This document shows, piece by piece, positions 38,051 through 45,302 of a stretch of 64,000 nt of DNA (the first letter of the stretch is position 1; the number at the start of each line of letters is the position of its first letter). The position numbers and the translations under genes are program-made. The notes under the pieces are model-generated. The model was not told the origin of the DNA. It saw only the letters and a program-made list of their open reading frames with translations, and made no database searches. The stretch spans positions 380,001 through 444,000 of the forward strand of contig JAPWHR010000004.1 of NCBI GenBank assembly GCA_027214345.1, in the 5' to 3' direction. This stretch comes from Comamonadaceae bacterium G21597-S1 (GTDB taxonomy: Bacteria > Pseudomonadota > Gammaproteobacteria > Burkholderiales > Burkholderiaceae_C).

Positions 38051-38066
38051 AGCATTTTTCGAGCCA
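38051..38066 (-). promoter_or_regulatory. Sigma-54-type promoter of the PEP-CTERM gene
   Basis: The minus strand reads TGGCTCGAAAAATGCT, which fits the sigma-54 pattern TGGCACG-N4-TTGCW with both the -24 GG and -12 GC in place 10 bp apart. The start of transcription would fall about 50 bp before the ATG. In related bacteria the PrsK/PrsR system and RpoN control many PEP-CTERM genes. Confidence 0.6.
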
Positions 38067-38591
38067 CGCCGAGAATATTCAACGAAATCACAGGTGTTGA
38101 CTTAGGGCGCCGTTTCTGGCGGCAGGGCGGTGTAAATATTTTCGACAAATCTCCGAAATTTTCGGCTGCGGCACGATCACCACGGGAATACGATTCGGGT
38201 GACGGCGCGGGATTGATTGTGCAGCGTGGTGATTCGGTCTGGCCGCGCAAGGTGTCGGCGGCCGGCGTCTAGCCAGGCCACCATCGGCATACCCCGATCG
38301 GGAAAAGGTGCATGGCGCTCCGACGCGTGTTCCGGTTGACCGAAAGGCGCCAACCCACGGCCCGCGCCCATCGCAGCAGGGCGAGGCAATTGGTCGTGCG
38401 GGTGGTCGCCGATCCGACAGGAGTCGATGTGCGGCAGCGCTAAGTCGGTTTGTGACCCGTGGTAGACGCTTGGTCGCGTCAACCACGGGTCAAGCTCGTC
38501 GCCAAGGCTGTCGGAAGGCAACCCCCCGGACCCATGCCGCGCGAAACGCCTCGGTCGACGCGGGCAACGGGTCCGGGCGCGGCGTTCGCGC
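38067..38591. other. 525-bp gene-free part of the cargo segment
   Basis: No convincing gene is seen between the sigma-54-type site and the start of repeat copy B. An open frame from 38459 continues into copy B but its first 44 codons have no recognisable content and simply fuse to the truncated permease. The region holds the strong hairpin at 38453-38492 and the right cargo/repeat junction at 38591/38592. Confidence 0.6.
38453..38492. repeat. Strong 40-bp hairpin near the right cargo junction
   Basis: TGACCCGTGGT (38453-38463) pairs perfectly with ACCACGGGTCA (38482-38492). After one A/A mismatch a further five pairs form (GACGC with GCGTC) around the 6-nt loop TTGGTC. No T run follows, so it is not a typical terminator. 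Integron attC core sites (GTTRRRY/RYYYAAC) are not present. Confidence 0.75.
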
Positions 38592-39151
38592 GCCTGCTCG
38601 GCCTGCCGGGCGGCGCGACCAGCCTGGACCTCGCGCTGGTCGACGTCTGGGGTGCCAAGGACATGGCGGCCGACCTGCGGCGCCAGTTCCCATACCAGGT
38701 CGAGAGCTGGCAGGAGACCAACGCGCAGCTGGTGTCGGCGCTCAACGCGCAGTCGGTCAGCACCGGGCTGATCCGGCTCATCGTGTTGATCGTTGTGGTG
38801 CTGGGCATTGCCAGCGTGCTGGTGGTGTCGGTGGTGCAGAAACGCCGCGAGATCGGCATCCTGCGGGCCATGGGCGCGACCCGCGGCCAGATGGTGCGCG
38901 TGTTCCTGGTGCAGGGCGGTATCGTCGGCGCCGTCGGTTCGGTGCTGGGGCTGGCATTGGCGCTGCTGATGATCTTCCTGTTCACCACCTTCGTGCGCGG
39001 CGCGGACGGGCAGCCGCTGTTCGCGATCACGCTGCCGGCGTCGCTGGCCGTGCAGGTGGCATTGATCGCCAGCGTGTGCGGCGTGCTGGCCGCGATCGCG
39101 CCGGCGCGCCGGGCCGCGGCCATGGACCCTGCGCAGGCGATCCGGATATGA
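38592..39151 (+). pseudogene. Truncated MacB-like permease (C-terminal 186 codons)
   Basis: The fragment equals residues from about 251 to 435 of the permease at 34423 and keeps its three C-terminal membrane segments and stop codon. The first membrane segment and the periplasmic domain are missing, so it cannot work as a normal permease. The frame is open back to an ATG at 38459, which would give a 230-residue chimera with an unrelated 44-residue start; no ribosome site supports it. Confidence 0.88.
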
Positions 39152-39158
39152 AGATGTA

Positions 39159-39258
39159 CGCCCCCCGTCTGTCCGGCTTCACTGCGTGTAAGCCGGCCGA
39201 ACCCCCCACTGGGGGGCGCCCCCAGCGGCCTGGCAGAGCCAGTTCCGCGGGGGCCTGG
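39159..39258. repeat. REP-like extragenic palindromic element (copy 4)
   Basis: This is identical to copy 3 at 35738 because it lies inside the duplicated 1454-bp segment. It separates the truncated permease from the second ATPase gene. Confidence 0.8.
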
Positions 39259-39331
39259 GCCCAGCTGTTGCGCGGCCGATGGACTTTGCATGGGGCTCGG
39301 TTGGCGCGCCGCGCCGGGGAGCGCTGACACC

Positions 39332-40093
39332 ATGGCCGATGCGCGCGTTGGCGATCCTGAACCGGGCCGCCTGATCGAGCTGGCGGACGTGCACAAGTCG
39401 TACAACGTCGGCCTGCCGAGCGAGGCCGAGGTCTTGCACGGGCTGTCGCTGACGATCGACCGCGGCGAATTCGTCGCGCTGATCGGGCCCTCGGGGTCGG
39501 GCAAGAGCACCTTGCTCAATATCGTCGGCCTGCTCGAGCGCATGACGGCGGGCAGCTACTGCATCGACGGCACGGCGGTGGGCTCGCTGGATGACCGGGC
39601 ACTGACGCTGCTGCGGCGCGACACGCTGGGTTTCGTGTTCCAGTTCCACCACCTGCTGCCGGCCTTCACCGCGCTGGAGAACGTCACGATGCCGGGCCTG
39701 ATCCGTGATGGCTTCGTCAGTCGCCAGCAACGCGAGCGTGCGCGCGAGCTGCTCGCCGCCGTCGGCCTGGCCAAGGCCATGGACAAGCGTCCGTCCGAGT
39801 TGTCGGGCGGCATGCAACAACGCGTGGCGATCGCCCGTGCGCTGGTGTTCGATCCGCCGGTGGTGCTGGCCGACGAGCCGACCGGCAATCTGGACACCGC
39901 GTCGTCGGACGAGGTGTTCCAGCAATTGCGGCGCATGCACCGCGAGCGCTCCACCTCGTTCGTCATCGTGACCCACGACCCGCGCCTGGCGGCGCGTTGC
40001 GACCGGGTGGTGGAACTCGTCGATGGTGCGATCGCGCGGGACGAGCGGGACGAGCGGGATGTGGCCGATGACGGCCGGCCCGGGCCCGTCTAG
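39332..40093 (+). CDS. LolD/MacB-type ABC transporter ATPase (copy B)
   Basis: The 253-residue protein is the same as copy A up to the last residues and keeps all ATPase motifs (GPSGSGKST, LSGGMQQR, LADEPTGNLD). Its tail reads RDERDERDVADDGRPGPV; GACGAGCGG is repeated in the DNA there. This copy is joined to the chromosomal sequence downstream, so its end may be the original one. It lacks a full permease directly upstream but could pair with the intact permease at 34423. Confidence 0.92.
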   Translation: MADARVGDPEPGRLIELADVHKSYNVGLPSEAEVLHGLSLTIDRGEFVALIGPSGSGKSTLLNIVGLLERMTAGSYCIDGTAVGSLDDRALTLLRRDTLGFVFQFHHLLPAFTALENVTMPGLIRDGFVSRQQRERARELLAAVGLAKAMDKRPSELSGGMQQRVAIARALVFDPPVVLADEPTGNLDTASSDEVFQQLRRMHRERSTSFVIVTHDPRLAARCDRVVELVDGAIARDERDERDVADDGRPGPV

Positions 40094-40190
40094 CAGGCGC
40101 CAAGGCAGGCAAGCTGGCAGTCAAGCCGATGGCGAGCAGGTATCGCATGGCCCGATGCTAAGACCGCGTCGATGCGGCCCGCCGCCCGGC

Positions 40191-40751
40191 TCAGGGTGTC
40201 GGTCGACCAGGGCCCTGGATGCCGGTGGCGCGCGCCGACAGGTAGGCATACAGGTCCACCAGATGTGCACGCACGCTGGGTTCGCCGTCCATGGCGGGCA
40301 TGTCCAAAGGGTATTCCTGGCGCCGGATGATCCGGTCGACCAGCGCATCAAGCGCCGCGCCATCGCCGCGCGCCTGCGTCGTGGCCTGGCTCCAGTCGTA
40401 ACGCTGGAGCACCACGCTGACGAACTGGCGCGATCCCATGTCGCGCACCCGCGGCAGCAGATCCGGGCCATTGGCCGTGCCGGTGGCGGCCGGTCCGTGG
40501 CAGGCCCCGCACTTGTTCTGGAACACGCGCCAGCCGAGGTAGGTCGAACCCGGCGGCTCCGCCATGCGGGCGACCTCTTGTGATGCGCGGCGGTTCTCCA
40601 GTTCGACGGCACAACCTCCCGCCAGCAGCAACGACAGCAGGGCTGCACCGGCCCAAAGGCGGCGCCCGTGCTGCCACGCGGGGACGCGCGCACCGGCTGT
40701 TTCGGGCTGCGCGTCCGGTCCGGGGCCGCCGTGTCGTTGTCGTGGGGTCAT
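40191..40751 (-). CDS. Single-heme c-type cytochrome lipoprotein
   Basis: From the ATG at 40751 (GAGGTG upstream) the protein has 186 residues, a lipoprotein signal with lipobox LAGGC, and one heme site CGACH (in NKCGACHGPAATG) with an axial methionine likely in YPLDMPAMDGEP. It should carry electrons in the periplasm, attached to a membrane. No partner oxidase or dehydrogenase is adjacent. The longer frame up to 40871 has no leader and is rejected. Confidence 0.9.
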   Translation of the reverse strand: MTPRQRHGGPGPDAQPETAGARVPAWQHGRRLWAGAALLSLLLAGGCAVELENRRASQEVARMAEPPGSTYLGWRVFQNKCGACHGPAATGTANGPDLLPRVRDMGSRQFVSVVLQRYDWSQATTQARGDGAALDALVDRIIRRQEYPLDMPAMDGEPSVRAHLVDLYAYLSARATGIQGPGRPTP

Positions 40752-40932
40752 GGGTGCACCTCGTGCGGTGGATTCGAAAACAGGGCGCGTCGTGCGCCCG
40801 ACCGGAATCGGTGCGGGGCCGGCGCATGGTCGAATCATTGTGCGTGGGCGAATGGCGACGGGATTTGTCACAGGTCAAGGCTGCGCCGTTGAATCTGCAC
40901 GGAGTTGCCTGCAGATGCCAGCCGATGGAATG

Positions 40933-41140
40933 CTATCGGCGGGTGAACGGGAGGAAACCCGCAACGACGTGCCGGTGCGCGTCGAACTGCCGGGCCTGGA
41001 CAAGGACGATTGCGAGATCACCATCGACGGCAACATGCTCCATGCGCGGGGCGAAAAACGCTTCGAGCGCGAGACCAGCGACAGCACCTGCCACGTCATG
41101 GAGCGTGCCTAAGGATCGTTCCAGCGCGGCCTGCGGCCAG
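40933..41140 (+). pseudogene. Remnant of an Hsp20/alpha-crystallin gene
   Basis: The frame encodes VPVRVELPGLDKDDCEIT, IDGNMLHARGEKRFERE and HVMERA, which is the first half of an alpha-crystallin domain. It then meets TAA at 41110-41112 exactly where the family has the tyrosine of the R-x-Y-GSFxR motif; GSFQR follows in frame after the stop. The N-terminal region of Hsp20 and the second half of the domain are missing. It therefore looks like a decaying fragment. The borders are approximate. Confidence 0.8.
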
Positions 41141-41155
41141 GCGCGCGGCCGTGGC

Positions 41156-42931
41156 TCAGGTGTGCCCGTGCAGACCGGCGTGCGCCGAGGCAGCGTCGCG
41201 CTCGGTGGTGCACGCTGCGGCAGCGGTCGCCGCATGCCCGGGCGCGTGCAGCACGATCAGCATCTGCGCCAGGTAATACGTGCCCAGGATCCACAGGCTG
41301 GCCAGCGGTACCGGCATCAGGAAACGGTTGATCGCGATCAGCGTATCGCTGAGCATGAACACGCAGGCGCCGACGGCCACCCAGGTGGAGGCCCGGTCCT
41401 GCAGCACCGTGGCGCGGCCGATCGCCTGCGCGGCCATCAGGCTGATCACCACAACATAGGCGCTCACCGCCGCCTTCAGGCCGGCATCGCCCAGCGTGTT
41501 CCAGAACAGTGCCAGCATCGCGCCGCCGGTGGCCAGCGCGAGCACCAGTGCGGGCCGGTTGGGAAACCAGGCCTGCTGCCGTCGAAACAGCGCGATGTAG
41601 CACAGGTGCGCCAGCAGGAACGCGGCCAGGCCGGGGATGAACAGGTTGCCGGGCACCATCAGCAGGACGTCGCCGGCCATCGATGCCAGCAGCGCGGCGA
41701 CCAGCAGCCCATGGCCCGATCCGGCGGAGCCTCCCCGGCGCAGCACCAGCAGTATGGCCACGGCCATCGTCAGCGGCTTGAACAGGTAATGGAGCTGCTG
41801 CAGGCCCAGCGTGGCGCTGGCGGTGGCCAGCGTCGCACAGGTGAGCATCAGCGCGGCCCACACGCCCAGGCGCGACTGCAGCACGGCGCCCAGTGCCCAG
41901 AAGATGGCCAGCAGTGCCGCCCCCCAGACCGCCACCGCCGTGCCGTCGAGCGTGTGTGCGAACCACAGCAGCGCGGCAACACCGCCGAGCAGCAGCACGA
42001 ATCCGGTGCCGACGAACGCCATGGCCGCCGGCGCCACCGGCGGATCGTAGAGCTGGACCTGGGCCAGGTCGAAAGCCGGCTTCGGCCAGCGCGCGGCCAC
42101 GTCGGCCGGCCGCCAGCCGGGCGGCTTGAACCATACGCGCAGCTTGTCGAGCCAGTTGCGGGCACGCCAGCTGTCCTGCGCCAGCTGCGCGTAGACCTCG
42201 GCATTGGCCCACAACGGGTCCCAGCTGCGCAAGCCGGCGCGGGTGCCGTAGACGCAGGGCTCGTCTTCTTCGCGGAAGCTGCCGAACATCCGGTCCCACA
42301 GGATCAGGATGCCGCCGTAGTTCTTGTCCAGGTACGGGTCGTTGACGGCATGGTGGACCCGGTGGTTGCTCGGCGAGCAGAACACCCGGTCGAACCAGCC
42401 GAGCTTGCGCACCAGCTCGGTATGCACCCAGAACTGGTACAGCAGGTCGATCAGCGCGACGATGCCGAAGATCAGCGGCGGTACGCCGGCCACGGCCATC
42501 GGCAGGTAGAACACCCAGCCCATCAAGGCACCGCTGCTGGTCTGGCGCAACGCGGTCGACAGGTTGTATTGCTGGCTCTGGTGGTGCACCACGTGGGCGG
42601 CCCAGAACACGGCCACCTCATGGCCGGCGCGGTGCAGCCAGTAGTAGCAGAAATCGTAGAACACCAGCGCCAGCACGACGCCGTACCAGGTGCTCCAGAA
42701 GGCGAGATCCGGAAACAGCGCAACGCGGTCGTAGACCGCGGTGTAGATGCCCACCGCCAGCAGCTTGGTGAACAGGCCGCTGAGCTGGCTCAGTCCACCC
42801 AGGCTCAGGCTGTTGATCGCGTCGCTGAACCGGTAGGCCGCGATGCCCCGGTGGCGCGACCAGGCGAATTCGCCCAGCATCATCAGCAGGAAGACCGGGA
42901 TCGCGAGAACAATGACCTGGCTGGCTGTCAT
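41156..42931 (-). CDS. Fused alkylglycerol-monooxygenase-like (sterol desaturase superfamily) and lysoplasmalogenase-like (YhhN/TMEM86) membrane protein
   Basis: The 591-residue membrane protein joins two families. Residues about 1-275 are a fatty acid hydroxylase/sterol desaturase domain with the di-iron histidine boxes: LHRAGHE (H100, H104), HVVHHQSQQYN (H113, H116, H117) and NHRVHHAVNDPY (H190, H193, H194). The sequences YNLSTALRQ and DKNYGGILILWDRMFG are most like alkylglycerol monooxygenase (AGMO/TMEM195). Residues about 360-565 are a YhhN/TMEM86 lysoplasmalogenase domain: HYLFKPLTMA, MAGDVLLMVPG, FLLAHLCYIALF and MLSDTLIAINRF. Both families act on ether lipids (alkyl-ether oxidation and vinyl-ether hydrolysis). 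A single chain with both is unusual and suggests a coupled ether-lipid pathway; activity is inferred. Confidence 0.93.
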   Translation of the reverse strand: MTASQVIVLAIPVFLLMMLGEFAWSRHRGIAAYRFSDAINSLSLGGLSQLSGLFTKLLAVGIYTAVYDRVALFPDLAFWSTWYGVVLALVFYDFCYYWLHRAGHEVAVFWAAHVVHHQSQQYNLSTALRQTSSGALMGWVFYLPMAVAGVPPLIFGIVALIDLLYQFWVHTELVRKLGWFDRVFCSPSNHRVHHAVNDPYLDKNYGGILILWDRMFGSFREEDEPCVYGTRAGLRSWDPLWANAEVYAQLAQDSWRARNWLDKLRVWFKPPGWRPADVAARWPKPAFDLAQVQLYDPPVAPAAMAFVGTGFVLLLGGVAALLWFAHTLDGTAVAVWGAALLAIFWALGAVLQSRLGVWAALMLTCATLATASATLGLQQLHYLFKPLTMAVAILLVLRRGGSAGSGHGLLVAALLASMAGDVLLMVPGNLFIPGLAAFLLAHLCYIALFRRQQAWFPNRPALVLALATGGAMLALFWNTLGDAGLKAAVSAYVVVISLMAAQAIGRATVLQDRASTWVAVGACVFMLSDTLIAINRFLMPVPLASLWILGTYYLAQMLIVLHAPGHAATAAAACTTERDAASAHAGLHGHT

Positions 42932-42958
42932 GGTGGCTCCGGTTCGGTGCTTGCGTGT

Positions 42959-43603
42959 TCAGGTTGTCGATTCGTCGCACCACTCCTGCCCGAGGTGGCG
43001 CGTGTCCGACCAGCCGACCAGGCTCAGCCCTTGTGGTGTCCACAATAACCGATTGATGCTGGCGTTGGCCAGCTCCCAGGTGCGTGGCGCGTCCACCGTC
43101 TGGCGCGTGGCGATGCGGTACATCATGTCGAGCACACCGCCATGGGCCACCAGCACGATCTGTTCGCCCAGATGGCGGTGCGCGAGTTCGTCCGTGGCGG
43201 CCCGCACCCGCTCGCCCAGCGTGAGCAGCGTCTCGCCCCCCGGCGGTGCCCAGGACGCATCGCGGGCACGCCAGCGCGCCGTGTCCTGCGGGAACGCCTG
43301 TTCGAGTTCGGTAAAAGTCTTGCCCTCGAACGCGCCGAAGCCGCGTTCGCGCAACCGCGCATCGGTGCCGACCTCGATGCCGCAGGCCAGCGCGATGCTG
43401 CGCGCGGTCTGGTAGGCGCGTGCCAGGTCGCTGCTGTAGATCGCCGCGACGGCTTCCTCGCTGTCGGCCAGCTGGCGCGCGGCCCGATCCGCCTGCCAGC
43501 GGCCCTTGTCGTTGAGCGGTACGTCGCGCATGCCCTGGATGCGGCCGCCGGCATTCCAGTCGGTCTCGCCATGGCGCACGGCGATGATGCGGGTGGTTTC
43601 CAT
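42959..43603 (-). CDS. Histidine phosphatase family protein (phosphoglycerate mutase-like)
   Basis: The 214-residue protein starts with the catalytic motif TRIIAVRHGETDWN (RHG) and contains the second histidine in VLVAHGGVLDMMYR (about residue 157). It belongs to the GpmB/CobC-like branch 2 of the histidine phosphatases, so the substrate cannot be named. It is on the same strand as the downstream ether-lipid fusion gene, 27 bp away. The C-terminus reads QGLSLVGWSDTRHL, as in many GpmB-type phosphatases. Confidence 0.94.
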   Translation of the reverse strand: METTRIIAVRHGETDWNAGGRIQGMRDVPLNDKGRWQADRAARQLADSEEAVAAIYSSDLARAYQTARSIALACGIEVGTDARLRERGFGAFEGKTFTELEQAFPQDTARWRARDASWAPPGGETLLTLGERVRAATDELAHRHLGEQIVLVAHGGVLDMMYRIATRQTVDAPRTWELANASINRLLWTPQGLSLVGWSDTRHLGQEWCDESTT

Positions 43604-43612
43604 GGGGCGATT

Positions 43613-44425
43613 CTAGGAGGCGGACTGCGCATCGCCTGGGCGCGGAGCTTGCGCGAATCGCCAGGAGGAAATCTCCTGCGCTGCTCGTTCGACCCCGGTT
43701 CGGAGCGATTCGAGTTGCGCGACGGATTTTCCTGTGTGGATATACACGGCTACGAGGGCCCCGAGCACCTCGTCTTGCGCGCCGCGCAGCAGCGCGGCGG
43801 CCGCGCCCACGCCAGCGATTCCTTCTGACTGCCCCTGCGCGGAGTCGACACGGCGCAAGGCTTCCAGGCTGGCACGCAGTGCCGCCGGGTCGGTGATGGT
43901 CTTCGCGGTGCGCTTTTCCAGCGGCTTGGCGAGCAGTTGCCGCACCAGGTTTGCCGGTTGGTGCGCGAGCAGCAGGCGCTGCGACACGCCGATGTGCAGC
44001 GGCACGCGTGTACCGATGCGTGACATCACACGCGCCTCCAGGCCCGTGTCTGCCACGGCAACCGTCAGCGCATCGTGACCGTCGAGCACGACCAGCTTGA
44101 CGGTCTCTCCGACGCTGAGCGCCAGCCGTTGCATCACCGGGCGGGCCAGTTCGACCAGATCCCGTGGCGGCGGCGCCTGCCCGGCCAGCAAGCCCAGTGC
44201 CGGGCCCAGCCGGTACAGGCCTGGCTGTTCGTCGGCCAGTTGCACGAAGTCCCTGGCCAGCAGCACCTTCAGGATGCGGTACAGCGTGGCGCGGGGTGTG
44301 CGGGTCTGCGCGGCCAGGGCCTGAACGCCGAGTCCCTCGGTTGTGCTGCCGATCGCGTGGAGGATGTCGATCGTACGTTCGACGGCGGGTGCCGACGAGT
44401 CCTTGGTGCTGGGTTGACGGTTCAT
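43613..44425 (-). CDS. IclR-family transcriptional regulator
   Basis: The 270-residue protein has an N-terminal winged helix (VQALAAQTRTPRATLYRILKVLLARDFV, about residues 35-62) and a C-terminal effector domain. It is divergent from the RraA-like gene with only 71 bp between the starts, so it probably controls that gene and the solute-binding protein gene. Its ligand is unknown. Confidence 0.93.
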   Translation of the reverse strand: MNRQPSTKDSSAPAVERTIDILHAIGSTTEGLGVQALAAQTRTPRATLYRILKVLLARDFVQLADEQPGLYRLGPALGLLAGQAPPPRDLVELARPVMQRLALSVGETVKLVVLDGHDALTVAVADTGLEARVMSRIGTRVPLHIGVSQRLLLAHQPANLVRQLLAKPLEKRTAKTITDPAALRASLEALRRVDSAQGQSEGIAGVGAAAALLRGAQDEVLGALVAVYIHTGKSVAQLESLRTGVERAAQEISSWRFAQAPRPGDAQSAS

Positions 44426-44454
44426 GGGTGCGTGTTATATTGAATCACAGACGA

Positions 44455-44474
44455 TATCAGTCTCATATTTGATA
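44455..44474. promoter_or_regulatory. Candidate IclR operator between the divergent genes
   Basis: TATCA (44455-44459) and TGATA (44470-44474) form an inverted repeat with a 10-bp spacer in the 71-bp gap between the IclR gene and the RraA-like gene. The arms are short, so the call is weak. A loose promoter (TTGAAT, 18 bp, CATATT) overlaps it. Confidence 0.3.
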
Positions 44475-44496
44475 CTTTAACAGAGGAGCTACATCC

Positions 44497-45252
44497 ATGG
44501 CAACTACGGATACCGCCGGTGCCCCGTCCCGTTCCCCGGGCATGATGAACGTGGACCGCCTGACCGCGCAGCGCGAGGCGAAGGCGGTCGGTGACATCGG
44601 AATGGAAACCAGCGAATTGCTGGCGCGTTACGAAAAACTGCAGGCCGCGGTCGTGTGCGACGTGATGCGCGAACACTGCCTGATGGACCAGGCGTTTCCC
44701 GGGCACCTGCTGCCCTTGCGTGCCGAACGCACGGTTGCCGGCATCGCGTTCACGATCAAGAGTGCCCCCAACACGATCATTTCCGGGGAACTGGATTTCC
44801 GCGGCCGCATGCTCGACGACCTGCACGCGGACGCGTTCGTCATATGGGACACCTCGGGTGACGAACGCGCCACCTTGTGGGGTGGGGTCATGACGGCCAC
44901 CGTCAGCCGCAAGGGCGTGCGTGCGGCGTTGGTCGATGGCGGCATTCGGGATACGTCGCAGATCCTGGAGAAGGACTTCCCGGTCTACTACCGGTTTCGC
45001 AGTCCCAATGGTGCGCTGGGTCGGACCATGATCACCCACTACCAGATTCCCGTGCAGATCGGCGATGTCTTCGTACGGCCCGGCGACGTGATCCTGGGTG
45101 ATGCCGACGGCGCGGTCGCGGTGCCGCGGCAGATCGCCGTGGAGGTGCTGCTGCGCGCGGAAGAAGTCGTCGCCAACGAGAAAAAGATCTTCGCGTGGGT
45201 CGAAGAAGGGCAATCGATCGAGGAGATCACCCGCAAGGGCGGCTATTTCTGA
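44497..45252 (+). CDS. RraA-family protein (dimethylmenaquinone methyltransferase-like/HMG aldolase fold)
   Basis: The 251-residue protein has the RraA core with AVVCDVMREH, TIKSAPNT, VWGGVMT-like and the motif ALVDGGIRDTSQIL (GG-x-RD). Relatives are either RNase E inhibitors or 4-carboxy-4-hydroxy-2-oxoadipate/HMG aldolases; the extended N-terminus and the link with a Bug-type binding protein favour a catabolic aldolase or an oxaloacetate-decarboxylase-like role. It is divergent from an IclR regulator. GAGGAG precedes the ATG. Confidence 0.9.
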   Translation: MATTDTAGAPSRSPGMMNVDRLTAQREAKAVGDIGMETSELLARYEKLQAAVVCDVMREHCLMDQAFPGHLLPLRAERTVAGIAFTIKSAPNTIISGELDFRGRMLDDLHADAFVIWDTSGDERATLWGGVMTATVSRKGVRAALVDGGIRDTSQILEKDFPVYYRFRSPNGALGRTMITHYQIPVQIGDVFVRPGDVILGDADGAVAVPRQIAVEVLLRAEEVVANEKKIFAWVEEGQSIEEITRKGGYF

Positions 45253-45302
45253 GCAGCCCGGCCATCCCGTTCATCCATCCATTTCTACAAAGAGGACACA
45301 AC

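Larger units (their letters stand above)
36625..38591. mobile_element. 1967-bp cargo between direct repeats (probable integrated or duplicated segment)
   Basis: This unique segment lies between the two 1454-bp direct repeats. It encodes one PEP-CTERM protein and otherwise holds non-coding DNA that is locally more AT-rich (about 38000-38170) than its surroundings. No transposase, integrase, terminal inverted repeat or target duplication is seen. The arrangement equals what a single crossover would leave after a 3421-bp circle carrying part of the ABC operon recombined with the chromosome. A replication- or recombination-based duplication with insertion would look the same. Confidence 0.55.
38592..40045 (+). 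repeat. 1454-bp direct repeat, copy B
   Basis: This is the second copy of 35171-36624, with two substitutions. It holds the permease 3' fragment, the REP-like element and the ATPase gene. The sequence before it is unrelated to the permease, so the upstream part of the gene was not copied. Confidence 0.97.

Noticed and set aside
38453-38492. The hairpin as an integron attC site
   Set aside because: The conserved GTTRRRY and RYYYAAC core sites are absent, and no integrase gene is in the window.
39963-40148. A 61-codon minus-strand frame starting with a signal-peptide-like sequence (MRYLLAIGLTASLPALAPA)
   Set aside because: It runs into the antisense of the second ATPase gene and has no recognisable body. 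It could be a remnant but is too short to support.
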